DNA of 64,000 bases from contig NZ_AQPH01000002.1 in NCBI RefSeq assembly GCF_000442515.1, positions 1-64,000 of the forward strand, read 5' to 3'. Below, piece after piece: positions 10,388 to 27,699 of the stretch (position 1 is the stretch's first letter; every line of letters starts with the position of its first letter). The stretch is from Magnetospirillum fulvum MGU-K5 (lineage in GTDB: Bacteria; Pseudomonadota; Alphaproteobacteria; Rhodospirillales; Magnetospirillaceae). The position numbers and the translations under genes were made by a program. Below the pieces are notes generated by a model, which saw only the letters and a program-made list of their open reading frames with translations, searched no databases and was not told the origin of the DNA.

Positions 10388-11151
10388 AGCCAGGATTCCG
10401 ACCGTTCAGCCGTCGCAAGCAGATAGCCGCCGCCGAAATAGGCGCTGACGCGGTCTTCTTCACGCAGGGTGATGCGGTCGGGGTTCGACAGAGCCGGAGC
10501 CGCACCGAACTGAGCGGCCGGAACCGAACCGGTGGTGACCTTCTTGTCGTCGCCGTGGACCTTGACCAGCGGAGCCGGGATCAGAACGGTCCGGGTGCCC
10601 GAGGTGGCGATTTCGTAGTAGCGGATCAGCAGATCGCCACGGTCGACCCAGACGTCGGCAACGGTGCCGGCAACCTTGCCGTCAGCGCCGATGGCCTGGA
10701 AGCCACGGGGATCGGGATCGTCCGACGCAACCGACAGATCGGTGGCGACACGCAGCGGGACGAGACGGTTGTGACCCTCGGCGTCGATGTCGGGAGTGTC
10801 AGCACGCTCGGCCCAGGCGGCCGGACCGATGCCGGACAACAGAGCGTTGCCGGTCGGGATCAGCGGAGCGCCGTCGAACTTGTAGGCCGGAACCGCGCCG
10901 GTCACCGGAACCAGAGCCTCGGCCCGCGGAGCGGTACGGGTCGACCCGTCACGCAGCACGAAGGTCTTGGGCTCGGGCAGCGGCGGGAAGCCGACCAGAC
11001 GCTCGGGGTTCGGTCCGTCCGTCACCAGCGGATAGCCCTCGCGCTTGTCTTCCGAGCGGAGATAGTAGACCAGTACGGCGAAGAACGCCCAGAACGCATA
11101 CAGCGTAAGCTGAGCTGCGTCTACGTAAGGAGTGAAAGCGCCGATGTCCAT
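10384..11151 (-). CDS. puhA: Photosynthetic reaction centre H subunit
   Basis: The H subunit caps the cytoplasmic face of the type II reaction centre and shapes proton uptake to QB. The 255-residue protein has one membrane helix near the N-terminus (about residues 13-31, LTLYAFWAFFAVLVYYL), then YLRSEDKREGYPL, and a soluble domain with DVWVDRGDLLIRYYE. The length is normal. A TGAGG ribosome site precedes the ATG. The gene follows lhaA by 56 bases, the longest break inside the upstream part of the block; a GC-rich hairpin lies in that gap. Confidence 0.97.
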   Translation of the reverse strand: MDIGAFTPYVDAAQLTLYAFWAFFAVLVYYLRSEDKREGYPLVTDGPNPERLVGFPPLPEPKTFVLRDGSTRTAPRAEALVPVTGAVPAYKFDGAPLIPTGNALLSGIGPAAWAERADTPDIDAEGHNRLVPLRVATDLSVASDDPDPRGFQAIGADGKVAGTVADVWVDRGDLLIRYYEIATSGTRTVLIPAPLVKVHGDDKKVTTGSVPAAQFGAAPALSNPDRITLREEDRVSAYFGGGYLLATAERSESWL

Positions 11152-11207
11152 GGTATGACCTCAATCGTAGAGATTAACTTGGAAGCCCGGCGAGGCCGGA
11201 CATTGAC

Positions 11208-12623
11208 TTAACGCTGACCAGCTTGGTTGCCCTGGCCCCGCAACAGGGGCCCAATGGCGATCAGCGCGGCGAGCAGCATCAGGATTTCGATAGTATAAAC
11301 TACAGCGTAGCCGGTGGCCGGGTCATTGAGGGCCACGCCCAGCGAGCCAGAGGCCGCCAGACTGGACACCCCATCCCGGGTCACCCCCCCCAGAGCAATC
11401 GCGATCCCGGCCGCAGAAGCCTGAACCGCTCCCCAGGCGCCCAGTGCCAACCCACTGTCGCCTTTTTTTGCCAACCCCATCGAAGCCGACAGGGTCGACG
11501 CAACAAACTGACCGGTTCCGAACCCGATCAGCACTGTTCCGAGAGCGAACAATGCCACCGAATGGGTCGGTGCGGAAACGATCAGGCTGACCAAAGCCGC
11601 CAGGCCGGAAAACACCCCGAACTGGGCCAGGCGGTGGACGTTGATACCGGAGGCCAAACCCCGCGCCACGACGAGATAGCCGCCCAACCCGCCGATGGCG
11701 AGCAAAGCGGTCAGCGCCGTCGTGGCGGCCACCGGAAGATGCAGAACTTGACCGCCAAACGGTTCCAGCAGGACGTCCTGCATGCTGAAGCCGACGGTCC
11801 CAACCCCGATGGCAACCAGCCGACGGGTCGCGTTGGGGTCCTGCATGAACTCTTTCCACGCGTCGCGGAAGCGAGGCTCGGGCTGCGCGGCCTTCGCCGC
11901 GGCGGCCTTGGCGCGATTGGGATCGCGCGGCTCTTGCTTCCACAGAGCGATGGAATTCAGCAGCATCGTGACGAAGGCGGCACCCTGCACCACCTCGATC
12001 AGCCGCTGCGGCGTGAAATCGGACAACAAAATGCCGAACACCACCGCGCTCAACACCATGCCGACCAGCAGCATCGAACACATCATCGCGACGACGCGGG
12101 GACGGCTTTCCTCCGGCGCCATATCGGCGGCCAGAGCCAGACCGACGGTCTGAGCGGTGTGCATTCCAGCGCCGACCAGCAGGAAGGCGGCGGCGGCGCC
12201 GATCTGACCGACCACGTTCGGACCCACCGAGGGCTCCGACAGCAGCAGCAAAGCGAACGGCATGATCGACAGACCGCCGAACTGGAGCATCGTTCCCATC
12301 CAGATATAGGGAACGCGACGCCAGCCGAGGGCGGAGCGGTGATGATCGGACTTAAAGCCGATGAAGGTGCGGAACGGGGCCAGGATCAGCGGCAACGCCA
12401 CCATCAGCGCCACCAGCCAGGCCGGGACACCGAGTTCGACGATCATCACCCGGTTCAGGGTGCCGATAACCAGAACCACCGCCATACCGACAGTCAACTG
12501 GAACAGCGACAGACGGAACAGACGGCTGAGAGGAAGATCGGGCGTGCCAATATCGGCGAAGGGCAGGAATCGCGTGTCGATTCCCACCAACGAGCGCGCA
12601 ATGCTGTTGGTAAGCCTCTTCAT
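11208..12623 (-). CDS. lhaA: Light-harvesting 1 assembly protein LhaA (PucC/MFS family)
   Basis: LhaA is a twelve-helix membrane protein of the bacteriochlorophyll-delivery (BCD) branch of the major facilitator fold, needed for LH1 assembly. The 471-residue product contains TLNRVMIVELGVPAWLV, the loop RTFIGFKSDHHRSALGWRRV (20 residues) and WMGTMLQFGG, all characteristic of the family. It sits in the normal place between bchM (4-base overlap) and puhA. A paralogue is found at 22506-23837 next to bchG. Confidence 0.94.
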   Translation of the reverse strand: MKRLTNSIARSLVGIDTRFLPFADIGTPDLPLSRLFRLSLFQLTVGMAVVLVIGTLNRVMIVELGVPAWLVALMVALPLILAPFRTFIGFKSDHHRSALGWRRVPYIWMGTMLQFGGLSIMPFALLLLSEPSVGPNVVGQIGAAAAFLLVGAGMHTAQTVGLALAADMAPEESRPRVVAMMCSMLLVGMVLSAVVFGILLSDFTPQRLIEVVQGAAFVTMLLNSIALWKQEPRDPNRAKAAAAKAAQPEPRFRDAWKEFMQDPNATRRLVAIGVGTVGFSMQDVLLEPFGGQVLHLPVAATTALTALLAIGGLGGYLVVARGLASGINVHRLAQFGVFSGLAALVSLIVSAPTHSVALFALGTVLIGFGTGQFVASTLSASMGLAKKGDSGLALGAWGAVQASAAGIAIALGGVTRDGVSSLAASGSLGVALNDPATGYAVVYTIEILMLLAALIAIGPLLRGQGNQAGQR

Positions 12624-13320
12624 GACCGCCGCAGCTCCAGCGCCTGGGATTTATAAAACCCTGTCAGGATACGCCGGGTCCGCCCCGGACTCCAGCCCGC
12701 CAATTCAGGTGTCTCGGCAATCGTCGCCAACAGGGCTTTCTCCTCGACCGGAACGATCGACGGGCCACGATCTCCCCGCGGGAAGAACTTGCCCGCCACA
12801 TGCATGGCCATCAGCAGCGGCGTGCGCGGCGCGAAGGTAAACAGCACGGCACGGCGGGTCATCGCCGCCAGCGCGGCGACGACCTTGACCTTATCCGGCG
12901 TATCGTAATGGATGATCGAGTCCATCGCCACGGCGTAATCAAACGTGCCGAGCGCGGGATCGAGCATATCACCCGAGCGAAAATCGATGCTGCCGGGGGC
13001 CAGATCGTCGGGCATCCGTTCCTTGGCAACCCCGATCAGGGTCGGCGACAGATCGATCGCCACCACCTGAGCCCCGCGCCGCGCCGCCTCGACGGCGAGC
13101 AGCCCGGTACCACAGCCAGCATCGAGCAGCCGCATTCCGGTCATATCAGCGGGTAGCCAGCTCATCAGGGTGCCGCGCATTTCCTCGCGCCCGGCACGGA
13201 CGGTCTCGCGAATCCGGCTGACCGGGCTGTCCGACGTCAGCTTGGCCCAGGCGTCGGCGGCGGTCCGGTCAAAGTAAGTGGCGACCCAGCCCTTACGGTG
13301 TTGGTAATTGGCGGTGGGCA

Positions 13321-13321
<1 letters not shown>
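12620..13321 (-). CDS. bchM: Magnesium-protoporphyrin IX O-methyltransferase
   Basis: BchM transfers a methyl group from S-adenosylmethionine to Mg-protoporphyrin IX. The 233-residue protein has the class I methyltransferase glycine motif LLDAGCGTGLLAVEAARRG with VVAIDLSPTLI after it, and the end LTGFYKSQALELRR. The ATG at 13321 shares bases with the bchL TGA (TGATG), so I prefer it to the TTG one codon upstream. The next gene, lhaA, overlaps by 4 bases. Confidence 0.96.
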
Positions 13322-21328
<8,007 letters not shown>

Positions 21329-21366
21329 CTTACCGACGTTCCCCCCAGCCGGAAGCATGACCCGGG

Positions 21367-21395
21367 ATGCTATACGGTCGGTCTGGGGGTGTCAA
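21367..21395 (-). promoter_or_regulatory. Promoter for the bchF-puhE operon
   Basis: On the minus strand a consensus TTGACA (complement of 21390-21395, allowing one base shift) is followed by TATAGC after 15 bases or TAGCAT after 17. It lies about 40 bases before the bchF start. I looked for the PpsR/CrtJ pattern TGT-N12-ACA between bchF and bchG and found none. Confidence 0.5.
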
Positions 21396-21467
21396 CCTAG
21401 CGTTCCTGTCGGCCATTTCCGCCAAAGTCGGGGCATCAGCCCCTCTTTCGAACCACTGCAATTCGCC

Positions 21468-21496
21468 TTGCCAGCGAGCGATCTCCCCCCTTAAAT
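21468..21496 (+). promoter_or_regulatory. Promoter-like site for bchG
   Basis: TTGCCA (21468-21473), a 17-base spacer and TTAAAT (21491-21496) lie 123 bases upstream of the bchG ATG in the divergent bchF-bchG gap. The rest of this 290-base gap shows no other gene that I can support. Confidence 0.35.
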
Positions 21497-21618
21497 TGGC
21501 CGCCCAGATGGCACCGGGGGAGGTGTCGTCGGGATCGCAGAGTAAAATCCAAAAGGACGGGCGTTCTGGCCCGCGTCTAATGGCGGCGCTTTGCCGGTGT
21601 CGAGGGAGACAAAGGGTC

Positions 21619-22509
21619 ATGGATTTGGTGAAAGCGCGCACGATCATCGCGCCCTCGGTGGAACTGCTTAAGCCCATCACGTGGTTCCCGCCGATGTGGG
21701 CCTTCGCGTGCGGCGTCGTCTCCTCCGGTCAATCGGTAATTGATCATCTCGGCTTCGTCATTGCCGGAATCGCCCTCGCCGGTCCGTTGGTGTGCGGCAC
21801 CAGTCAGGCCGTCAACGATTGGTTCGACCGTCATGTCGATGCCATCAACGAACCCAACCGCCCGATCCCGTCCGGTCGCCTGCCAGGCCAGACCGGCCTT
21901 TACATCGCGATCGGCTGGACCTCCTTGTCGGCTCTGGTCGCGTATTACCTTGGCGCGGTGGTGTTCGTCGCCGCTCTGGTCGGCCTCGCGCTGGCCTGGG
22001 CCTACAGCGCGCCGCCGTGGCGGCTGAAGGAAAACGGCTGGCACGGCAACCTCGCCTGCGCCGCCTGTTACGAGGGTCTGCCCTGGATCACCGGTGCCGC
22101 CGTGATGACCGGCGGTTTGCCCGACTGGAAGGTGTTCGTGCTGGCCGCGCTTTATAGCGCCGGAGCCCACGGCATCATGACCCTGAATGATTTCAAGTCG
22201 GTCGAAGGTGACCGTCAGATGGGCGTCAACTCGCTGCCGGTGCTGCTTGGCCCGGACAAGGCCGGGGTGCTGGCCTGCAAGGTGATGGCCGCGCCGCAGG
22301 TGGCGGTGATCCTGCTGCTGTTGCTGTGGGGGCATTCGACCGGAGCCGCGATCGTCACCCTGCTGCTGGCGATTCAGGGCGTGCTGATGGTCAAGTTGCT
22401 GAAGCGCCCGGCCGAACTGGCGCCGTGGTACAATGCCACCGGCATCACTCTTTATGTCTTGGGCATGATGGTCAGCGCGATCGCGCTGAATGCCGGGGTG
22501 GCCCGGTGA
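21619..22509 (+). CDS. bchG: Bacteriochlorophyll synthase (geranylgeranyl transferase)
   Basis: BchG esterifies bacteriochlorophyllide a with geranylgeranyl pyrophosphate in the membrane. The 296-residue UbiA-type protein has about nine helices and the two Asp-rich motifs: NDWFDRHVDAINEPNRPIPS (20 residues) near residue 67 and LNDFKSVEGDRQMG near residue 195. The frame extends upstream to 21367, but the ATG at 21619 has an AAAGG site and the standard N-terminus (SVELLKPITWFPPMWAF). The following transporter gene overlaps by 4 bases (GTGA). Confidence 0.96.
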   Translation: MDLVKARTIIAPSVELLKPITWFPPMWAFACGVVSSGQSVIDHLGFVIAGIALAGPLVCGTSQAVNDWFDRHVDAINEPNRPIPSGRLPGQTGLYIAIGWTSLSALVAYYLGAVVFVAALVGLALAWAYSAPPWRLKENGWHGNLACAACYEGLPWITGAAVMTGGLPDWKVFVLAALYSAGAHGIMTLNDFKSVEGDRQMGVNSLPVLLGPDKAGVLACKVMAAPQVAVILLLLLWGHSTGAAIVTLLLAIQGVLMVKLLKRPAELAPWYNATGITLYVLGMMVSAIALNAGVAR

Positions 22510-23837
22510 GTTCCGGCGCCCCTCTCGGCTGGCTTGGCATTGCCCGGCTCGGGCTGATCCAGGCCTCTCTGGGGGCCATCGTCGTTCTCGCCACCTCGAC
22601 CGTCAACCGCGTGATGGCGGTCGAGCTGGCCCTGCCCGCCTTGGTGCCCGGGATTCTGGTGGCGTGGCATTACGCCGTCCAGATCCTGCGTCCCCGGATG
22701 GGCTATGGCTCGGATCAGGGCGGCCGCCGCGCCCCCTGGATCATGGGCGGCCAGGTGATCCTGGCCACCGGCGGCGTGACCGCCGCGCTGGCGATCCCGC
22801 TGATCCAGACCTCGCTGTCGCTGGGTCTGGCGGTTTCCTTCATCGGCTTCACCCTGGTCGGCATCGGCGCGGGCACCTCGGGCACCACCTTGCTGGTGCT
22901 GATGGCCAAGCGGGTTGCCCCCGCTTTGCGCCCCGCCGCCGCGACGATCGTCTGGGTGATGATGATCGCCGGGATGGCGATCACCGCCGGGTCGGTCAGC
23001 AAGCTGCTGGCTCCATTCTCGGCCGAGCGTTTGATCGAGGTTACCGTCGGCGTCGCCGTCTTTGCCCTGGTGTTGACCGGCGGCGCGCTGTGGGGGGTTG
23101 AAGGCCCGGTTTCGCACGAGTCGGCACCGCCGCCGGAGAAACGGCAACAGCCGTTCATGCAGGCGCTGGCCGAAGTGTGGTCCGAGCCGCAGGCCCGCAG
23201 CCTGACCCTGTTCATCTTCGTCTCGATGCTGGCCTACAACGCCCAGGAACTGATCCTGGAGCCGTTCGCCGGTCACGTCTATGGCCGCACCGTCGGCGAG
23301 ACGGCGCGGATCACCGGGATGCAGCATGGCGGAGCCTTGCTGGGAATGATCCTGGCCGGGTCGCTGTGTACCGTTCTGGCGCGGCGCTGGGCCGGGACGA
23401 TGCGGGCTTCGACGATGATCGGCTGTGTCGGGTCGGGGCTGATGTTGCTGGTTCTGGCCGGATCGGGCTTTGTCGCGCCGGACTGGCCGCTGGATCTGAC
23501 CGTGTTCATCCTGGGCGTCGCCAACGGCGCGTTCGCGGTGTCGGCGATCAGTTCGATGATGTCGATGGTCGGCCACGGCACCAAATCGCGCGAAGGTACC
23601 CGGATGGGGATCTGGGGCGCGGCGCAGGCGGTCGCTTTTGCCCTGGGCGGTCTGGTCGCGACCGCAGCGAGCGATCTGGCCCGCTGGCTGCTGGGCTCGC
23701 CTACCGCCGCCTACGCCGCCGTGTTTGCGATGGAAGCCCTGTTGTTCGTTATCGCCGCCTGGCTGGCGGTGAGTGTGTTCCAGTCAAGTGGGTCCGCGTC
23801 TCGCCAGAGCGAGGCAGAGGGGCCGGTCGGCGGTTGA
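22506..23837 (+). CDS. PucC-family transporter between bchG and bchP
   Basis: This 443-residue, twelve-helix protein belongs to the same bacteriochlorophyll-delivery family as LhaA and PucC. It has TVNRVMAVELALPALVPG, GYGSDQGGRRAPWIMGGQ, and YNAQELILEPFAGHVY. The position bchG-transporter-bchP equals that of orf428 (bch2) in Rhodobacter. The start is a GTG at 22506 overlapping the bchG TGA. Its precise cargo is not established; a role in handling bacteriochlorophyll or in LH complex assembly is inferred from family and place. Confidence 0.9.
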   Translation: MSSGAPLGWLGIARLGLIQASLGAIVVLATSTVNRVMAVELALPALVPGILVAWHYAVQILRPRMGYGSDQGGRRAPWIMGGQVILATGGVTAALAIPLIQTSLSLGLAVSFIGFTLVGIGAGTSGTTLLVLMAKRVAPALRPAAATIVWVMMIAGMAITAGSVSKLLAPFSAERLIEVTVGVAVFALVLTGGALWGVEGPVSHESAPPPEKRQQPFMQALAEVWSEPQARSLTLFIFVSMLAYNAQELILEPFAGHVYGRTVGETARITGMQHGGALLGMILAGSLCTVLARRWAGTMRASTMIGCVGSGLMLLVLAGSGFVAPDWPLDLTVFILGVANGAFAVSAISSMMSMVGHGTKSREGTRMGIWGAAQAVAFALGGLVATAASDLARWLLGSPTAAYAAVFAMEALLFVIAAWLAVSVFQSSGSASRQSEAEGPVGG

Positions 23838-23865
23838 GCCGAAACACCAATCGGGGGGAAAGACG

Positions 23866-25053
23866 ATGACCGAACTTAACACTTTCGACGCCGTCGTGGT
23901 TGGCGGTGGTCCGGCAGGGGCGACGGCCGCGACCCATCTGGCCCGGCGTGGCTTCTCGGTTCTGCTGCTCGACCGCGCCGGTCGAATCAAGCCCTGTGGC
24001 GGTGCGGTGCCGCCCCGGCTGATGGCCGAGTTCGAGATTCCCGACAGCCTGCTGGTGGCGCGGATCACCAAGGCGCGGATGATCTCCCCCACCAACCAGT
24101 TCGTCGATATTCCGATCGAAGGCGGCTATGTCGGCATGGTCAACCGCTCGACCTTCGACGAGTGGCTGCGCGAGCGCGCCCGCACCGCCGGAGCCGAACG
24201 CCGCACCGGCACCTTCGAGACCTTCGAGCGTGACGAAAACGGCGTCGCGGTGATCCGCTACAAGGATTCCGATGGCAATCCGGCGGCGGTCAAGGCCCGC
24301 GCCGTGATCGGTGCCGACGGCGCCCAGTCCGCCGTTGGCCATCAGGCGGTGCCCGGTGCCGACAAGCTGAAATACGTCTTCGCCTATCATGAATTCGTCC
24401 GCACCCCCTCGCAGCCCCCGGCGGGCTATGAGGCCGACCGCTGCGACGTCTATTATCAGGGCCCGCTGTCGCCGGATTTCTATGCCTGGGTGTTCCCGCA
24501 TGGCGACACCGTCAGCATCGGCACCGGCACCGCGCTGAAGGGCTTCTCGATGCGTCAGGCGGTCACCGACCTGCGCAAGACGATCGGGCTGGACAGCGCC
24601 GAGACCCTGCGCCAGGAAGGCGCGCCGATCCCGATGGAGCCGCTCAAGGTGTGGGATAACGGCCGCGACGTGCTGCTGGCCGGCGACGCCGCCGGTGTCG
24701 TCGCCCCGGCCTCGGGCGAAGGCATTTACTACGCGATGGTCGGCGGTCGTCTCGCTGGCGAAGCGGTCGCCGACTTCCTGCTCAGCGGCAAGCCCAAGGC
24801 CCTGGCCAGCGCGCGGCGCCGCTTCATGAAGGCGCACGGCAACGTGTTCCGTGTCCTCGGCGTGATGCAGAGCTTCTGGTACAGCAACGACGAGCGCCGC
24901 GAACGCTTCGTCAGCATCTGCCGCGACAAGGACGTCCAGCAACTGACCTTCGACGCCTACATGAACAAGGAACTGGTCAAGGCCAAGCCGCTGGCCCATG
25001 TCCGCATCTTCCTGAAAAACATCGCCCACCTCACCGGCCTGATCAAAGCCTAA
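23866..25053 (+). CDS. bchP: Geranylgeranyl bacteriochlorophyll reductase
   Basis: BchP reduces the geranylgeranyl tail to phytyl in three steps. The 395-residue flavoprotein starts with a dinucleotide-binding fold (AVVVGGGPAGATAATHLARR, about residues 9-28), then RAGRIKPCGGAVPPRL, and the FAD-binding DVLLAGDAAGVVAPASGEGI segment (20 residues) near residue 270. A GGGGGGAAAG ribosome site precedes ATG 23866. The longer frame from 23773 is not needed. crtI follows after 20 bases on the same strand. Confidence 0.96.
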   Translation: MTELNTFDAVVVGGGPAGATAATHLARRGFSVLLLDRAGRIKPCGGAVPPRLMAEFEIPDSLLVARITKARMISPTNQFVDIPIEGGYVGMVNRSTFDEWLRERARTAGAERRTGTFETFERDENGVAVIRYKDSDGNPAAVKARAVIGADGAQSAVGHQAVPGADKLKYVFAYHEFVRTPSQPPAGYEADRCDVYYQGPLSPDFYAWVFPHGDTVSIGTGTALKGFSMRQAVTDLRKTIGLDSAETLRQEGAPIPMEPLKVWDNGRDVLLAGDAAGVVAPASGEGIYYAMVGGRLAGEAVADFLLSGKPKALASARRRFMKAHGNVFRVLGVMQSFWYSNDERRERFVSICRDKDVQQLTFDAYMNKELVKAKPLAHVRIFLKNIAHLTGLIKA

Positions 25054-25073
25054 ACCAGATCGGAGACCCGTCA

Positions 25074-26600
25074 GTGACCCTTGCGCACAGTCAGAATACG
25101 ATCCGGGACGGAGCTTCCCGCCCCCATGCCGTCGTCATCGGCAGCGGTTACGGCGGCCTTGCCGCCGCCATCCGTCTGGGAGCCCGAGGCTACCGCGTCA
25201 CCGTGCTGGAGCGTCTCGACGCCGCGGGGGGACGCGGTTACGTCTTCCGTCAGGACGGGTTCACCTTCGATGCCGGTCCGACCATCATCACCGCGCCGTT
25301 CCTGTTCGAGGAATTGTGGAAACTGTGCGGCAAGACGATGTCGGACGACATCGACCTCCGGTTGATGGACCCGTTCTACCGCATCCGGTTCGACGATGGC
25401 CGCACCTTTGATTATTGCGGCGACCGCGACCGGCTGCGGGCCGAGGTGGCGAAGTTCTGCCCGGGCGACCTGCCCGGCTATGACCGCTTCATGAAGGCGA
25501 GCGAGGGGGTGTTCCGGGTCGGCTTTGAAAAGCTGTCCTCGATGCCCTTCTCGTCGGTCACCGACATGCTGAAGGTGGCTCCGGCGATGGCGCTCCATCG
25601 CTCGTACCGCAGCGTGTACCAGTTCGCCTCGGAATATCTGTCCGACGACGCGCTCCGGATCGTGTTCAGCTTCCATCCGCTGCTGATCGGCGGCAATCCC
25701 TACTCGGTAACCTCGGTCTACAGCCTGATTTCGTTCCTGGAACAGCGTTGGGGCGTCCATTTCGCGATGGGCGGCACCGGCGCGCTGGTCCAGGGTCTGG
25801 TCGGGCTGATCGAAGGCCAGGGCAACAAGATCCGTTATAAGTCCCCGGTTGCCCGCATCCTGGCCGAGCACGGTCGCGCCGTCGGCGTCCGTCTCGAATC
25901 CGGCGAGGTGATCGACGCCGACATCGTCGTTTCGAACGCCGATGCCGCCACCACCTACAATACCCTGCTGGCCGACGAACCGCGCTTCCGCTGGACGGAT
26001 TCGCGGATCGAGAAAAGTGTCAGCTCGATGAGCGCCTTCGTGTGGTACTTTGGTACCCGGAAGCGGTATGAGGACGTTCCTCACCACACCATCCTGCTCG
26101 GGCCGCGCTATCGCGGTCTGCTCCACGACATCTTCGACAAGAAAATTCTGGCCGAGGATTTCAGCCTGTACCTCTATCGCCCCACCGCGACCGACCCGTC
26201 GATGGCCCCCAAGGGCTGCGACTCGTTCTATGTCCTCTCCCCGGTTCCCAACCTTGAGGGCACGACCGATTGGGCGACCGAGGCCGAGGCGTACCGCCAG
26301 AAAATCGCCGCCTATCTCAGCCGTACCGTGCTGCCCGACCTGGAAGCCAACGTCGTCTCCTCGCGGATGACGACGCCGCTTGATTTCCAAAACCGGCTGC
26401 AATCGTTCCGTGGGGCCGCGTTCGGCATGCAGCCGATCCTGCTGCAAAGCGCGTGGTTCCGTCCCAACAATCGCAGCGAAGAGCTTGACCGGCTGTATCT
26501 GGTCGGGGCCGGGACTCATCCCGGCGCCGGTCTTCCGGGCGTGCTGTCCTCCGCTCAGGTCATTGACAGGCTGGTGCCCGATGCCGACGCCCTCATCTAA
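25074..26600 (+). CDS. crtI: Phytoene desaturase (CrtI family)
   Basis: CrtI introduces double bonds into phytoene on the way to neurosporene or lycopene. The 508-residue protein has the N-terminal FAD-binding stretch VVIGSGYGGLAAAIRLGARG (about residues 20-39), FDAGPTIITAPFLFEELW, and the C-terminal signature LVGAGTHPGAGLPGVLSSAQ (20 residues). The start is GTG 25074; the ATG nearest in frame would cut into the FAD fold. crtB begins within the last 20 bases. The number of desaturation steps cannot be read from sequence alone. Confidence 0.95.
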   Translation: MTLAHSQNTIRDGASRPHAVVIGSGYGGLAAAIRLGARGYRVTVLERLDAAGGRGYVFRQDGFTFDAGPTIITAPFLFEELWKLCGKTMSDDIDLRLMDPFYRIRFDDGRTFDYCGDRDRLRAEVAKFCPGDLPGYDRFMKASEGVFRVGFEKLSSMPFSSVTDMLKVAPAMALHRSYRSVYQFASEYLSDDALRIVFSFHPLLIGGNPYSVTSVYSLISFLEQRWGVHFAMGGTGALVQGLVGLIEGQGNKIRYKSPVARILAEHGRAVGVRLESGEVIDADIVVSNADAATTYNTLLADEPRFRWTDSRIEKSVSSMSAFVWYFGTRKRYEDVPHHTILLGPRYRGLLHDIFDKKILAEDFSLYLYRPTATDPSMAPKGCDSFYVLSPVPNLEGTTDWATEAEAYRQKIAAYLSRTVLPDLEANVVSSRMTTPLDFQNRLQSFRGAAFGMQPILLQSAWFRPNNRSEELDRLYLVGAGTHPGAGLPGVLSSAQVIDRLVPDADALI

Positions 26601-27651
26601 CCGAACCGCCTCGTCCGAGGCCGATTTCGCCGAATGCCGCGCCTTGATGAAAGGCGGGTCGAAATCGTTCTTCGCCGCCTCGCTGCTGCTGCCCAATTCG
26701 GTGTGCAAGCCCGCGACCGCGCTGTATGCCTTTTGCCGTCTCGCCGACGATGCCGTCGATGAAGGCGGCGGGATCGACGCGCTGGAAGGGTTGCTCGACC
26801 GGCTCGACCGGATCTATGCGGGCAATCCGGCACCGATCGCCGCCGACCGCGAATTCGCCCAGGTCGTCGCTTTTTACGGCATCCCGAAAACCCTGCCCGC
26901 CGCCCTGATCGAAGGTTTCGAATGGGACGGACTGGGCCGCCGGTACGAAACCCTGTCCGATCTCAACGCCTATGCCACCCGCGTCGCGGGCACGGTCGGG
27001 GCGATGATGACGATGCTGATGGGGGTACGTGAGCCCGACGCGGTGGCGCGGGCCTGCGACCTGGGCATCGCGATGCAATTCACCAACATCGCCCGCGATG
27101 TCGGCGAGGACGCCCGCAGGGGCCGCATCTATCTGCCGCTGTCCTGGATGCGCGAGGAAGGGATCGACCCCGACGCCTGGCTGAAGGACCCCAAGTTCGA
27201 CAAGGCGCTGGGCCGGGTGGTCAAGCGGCTGTTGAAGGCCGCCGACGAGCTGTATGTCCGCTCGGAGGCGGGTGTCGCCGCCCTGCCCCCCGCCTGCCGG
27301 GGCGCGATCCACGCCGCCCGCTTCCTGTATGCCGAGATCGGCCACAAGGTGCGGCGGCGGGGTTATGATTCCGTCACCGGGCGCGCCGTCGTGCCGCTGT
27401 ATCACAAGCTGTGGCTGCTGCTGACCAAGATCGTCCTAAGCGACTTCATCCCCACCCACCGGGTGGTGGCTCCGCCGGTCGAGGAAGCCCGCTTCCTGGT
27501 CGATGCCGTCGCCGCGATCCCCGACTGGCCCGAAGCGTCGAAGGGTAAGATTCGTCCGCCGATCCGGTGGTGGAGCTTCACCGACCGCGCCATCTGGGTG
27601 TTGGACCTGTTCGAACAATTGGAACGCCGCGACCAGCTTCAGCGGCGATAA
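26581..27651 (+). CDS. crtB: Phytoene synthase
   Basis: CrtB condenses two geranylgeranyl pyrophosphates to phytoene. The 356-residue protein shows both Asp-rich motifs: LADDAVDEGG at about residues 55-64, and NIARDVGEDARRGRIYLP near residue 162. The ATG at 26581 lies inside the crtI end (20-base overlap), and the frame upstream of it is a crtI shadow. It is the last plus-strand gene here; a hairpin follows, then a convergent gene. Confidence 0.95.
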   Translation: MPTPSSNRTASSEADFAECRALMKGGSKSFFAASLLLPNSVCKPATALYAFCRLADDAVDEGGGIDALEGLLDRLDRIYAGNPAPIAADREFAQVVAFYGIPKTLPAALIEGFEWDGLGRRYETLSDLNAYATRVAGTVGAMMTMLMGVREPDAVARACDLGIAMQFTNIARDVGEDARRGRIYLPLSWMREEGIDPDAWLKDPKFDKALGRVVKRLLKAADELYVRSEAGVAALPPACRGAIHAARFLYAEIGHKVRRRGYDSVTGRAVVPLYHKLWLLLTKIVLSDFIPTHRVVAPPVEEARFLVDAVAAIPDWPEASKGKIRPPIRWWSFTDRAIWVLDLFEQLERRDQLQRR

Positions 27652-27662
27652 CGGCATACTCA

Positions 27663-27696
27663 CCCCCATCCTTTCCGACGCGAGAGAGGATGGGGG
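27663..27696. terminator. Hairpin between convergent crtB and TRAP-type gene
   Basis: CCCCCATCCT (27663-27672) pairs perfectly with AGGATGGGGG (27687-27696) around a 14-base loop. There is no clear T-run, but the position between two gene ends suggests a shared terminator. Confidence 0.5.
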
Positions 27697-27699
27697 GCG

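Noticed and set aside
21329-21618. Search for PpsR/CrtJ sites (TGT-N12-ACA)
   Set aside because: No pair with the correct spacing was found.
21330-21680. 116-residue minus-strand frame between bchF and bchG
   Set aside because: It overlaps the bchG start and both predicted promoters and has no family features or ribosome site.
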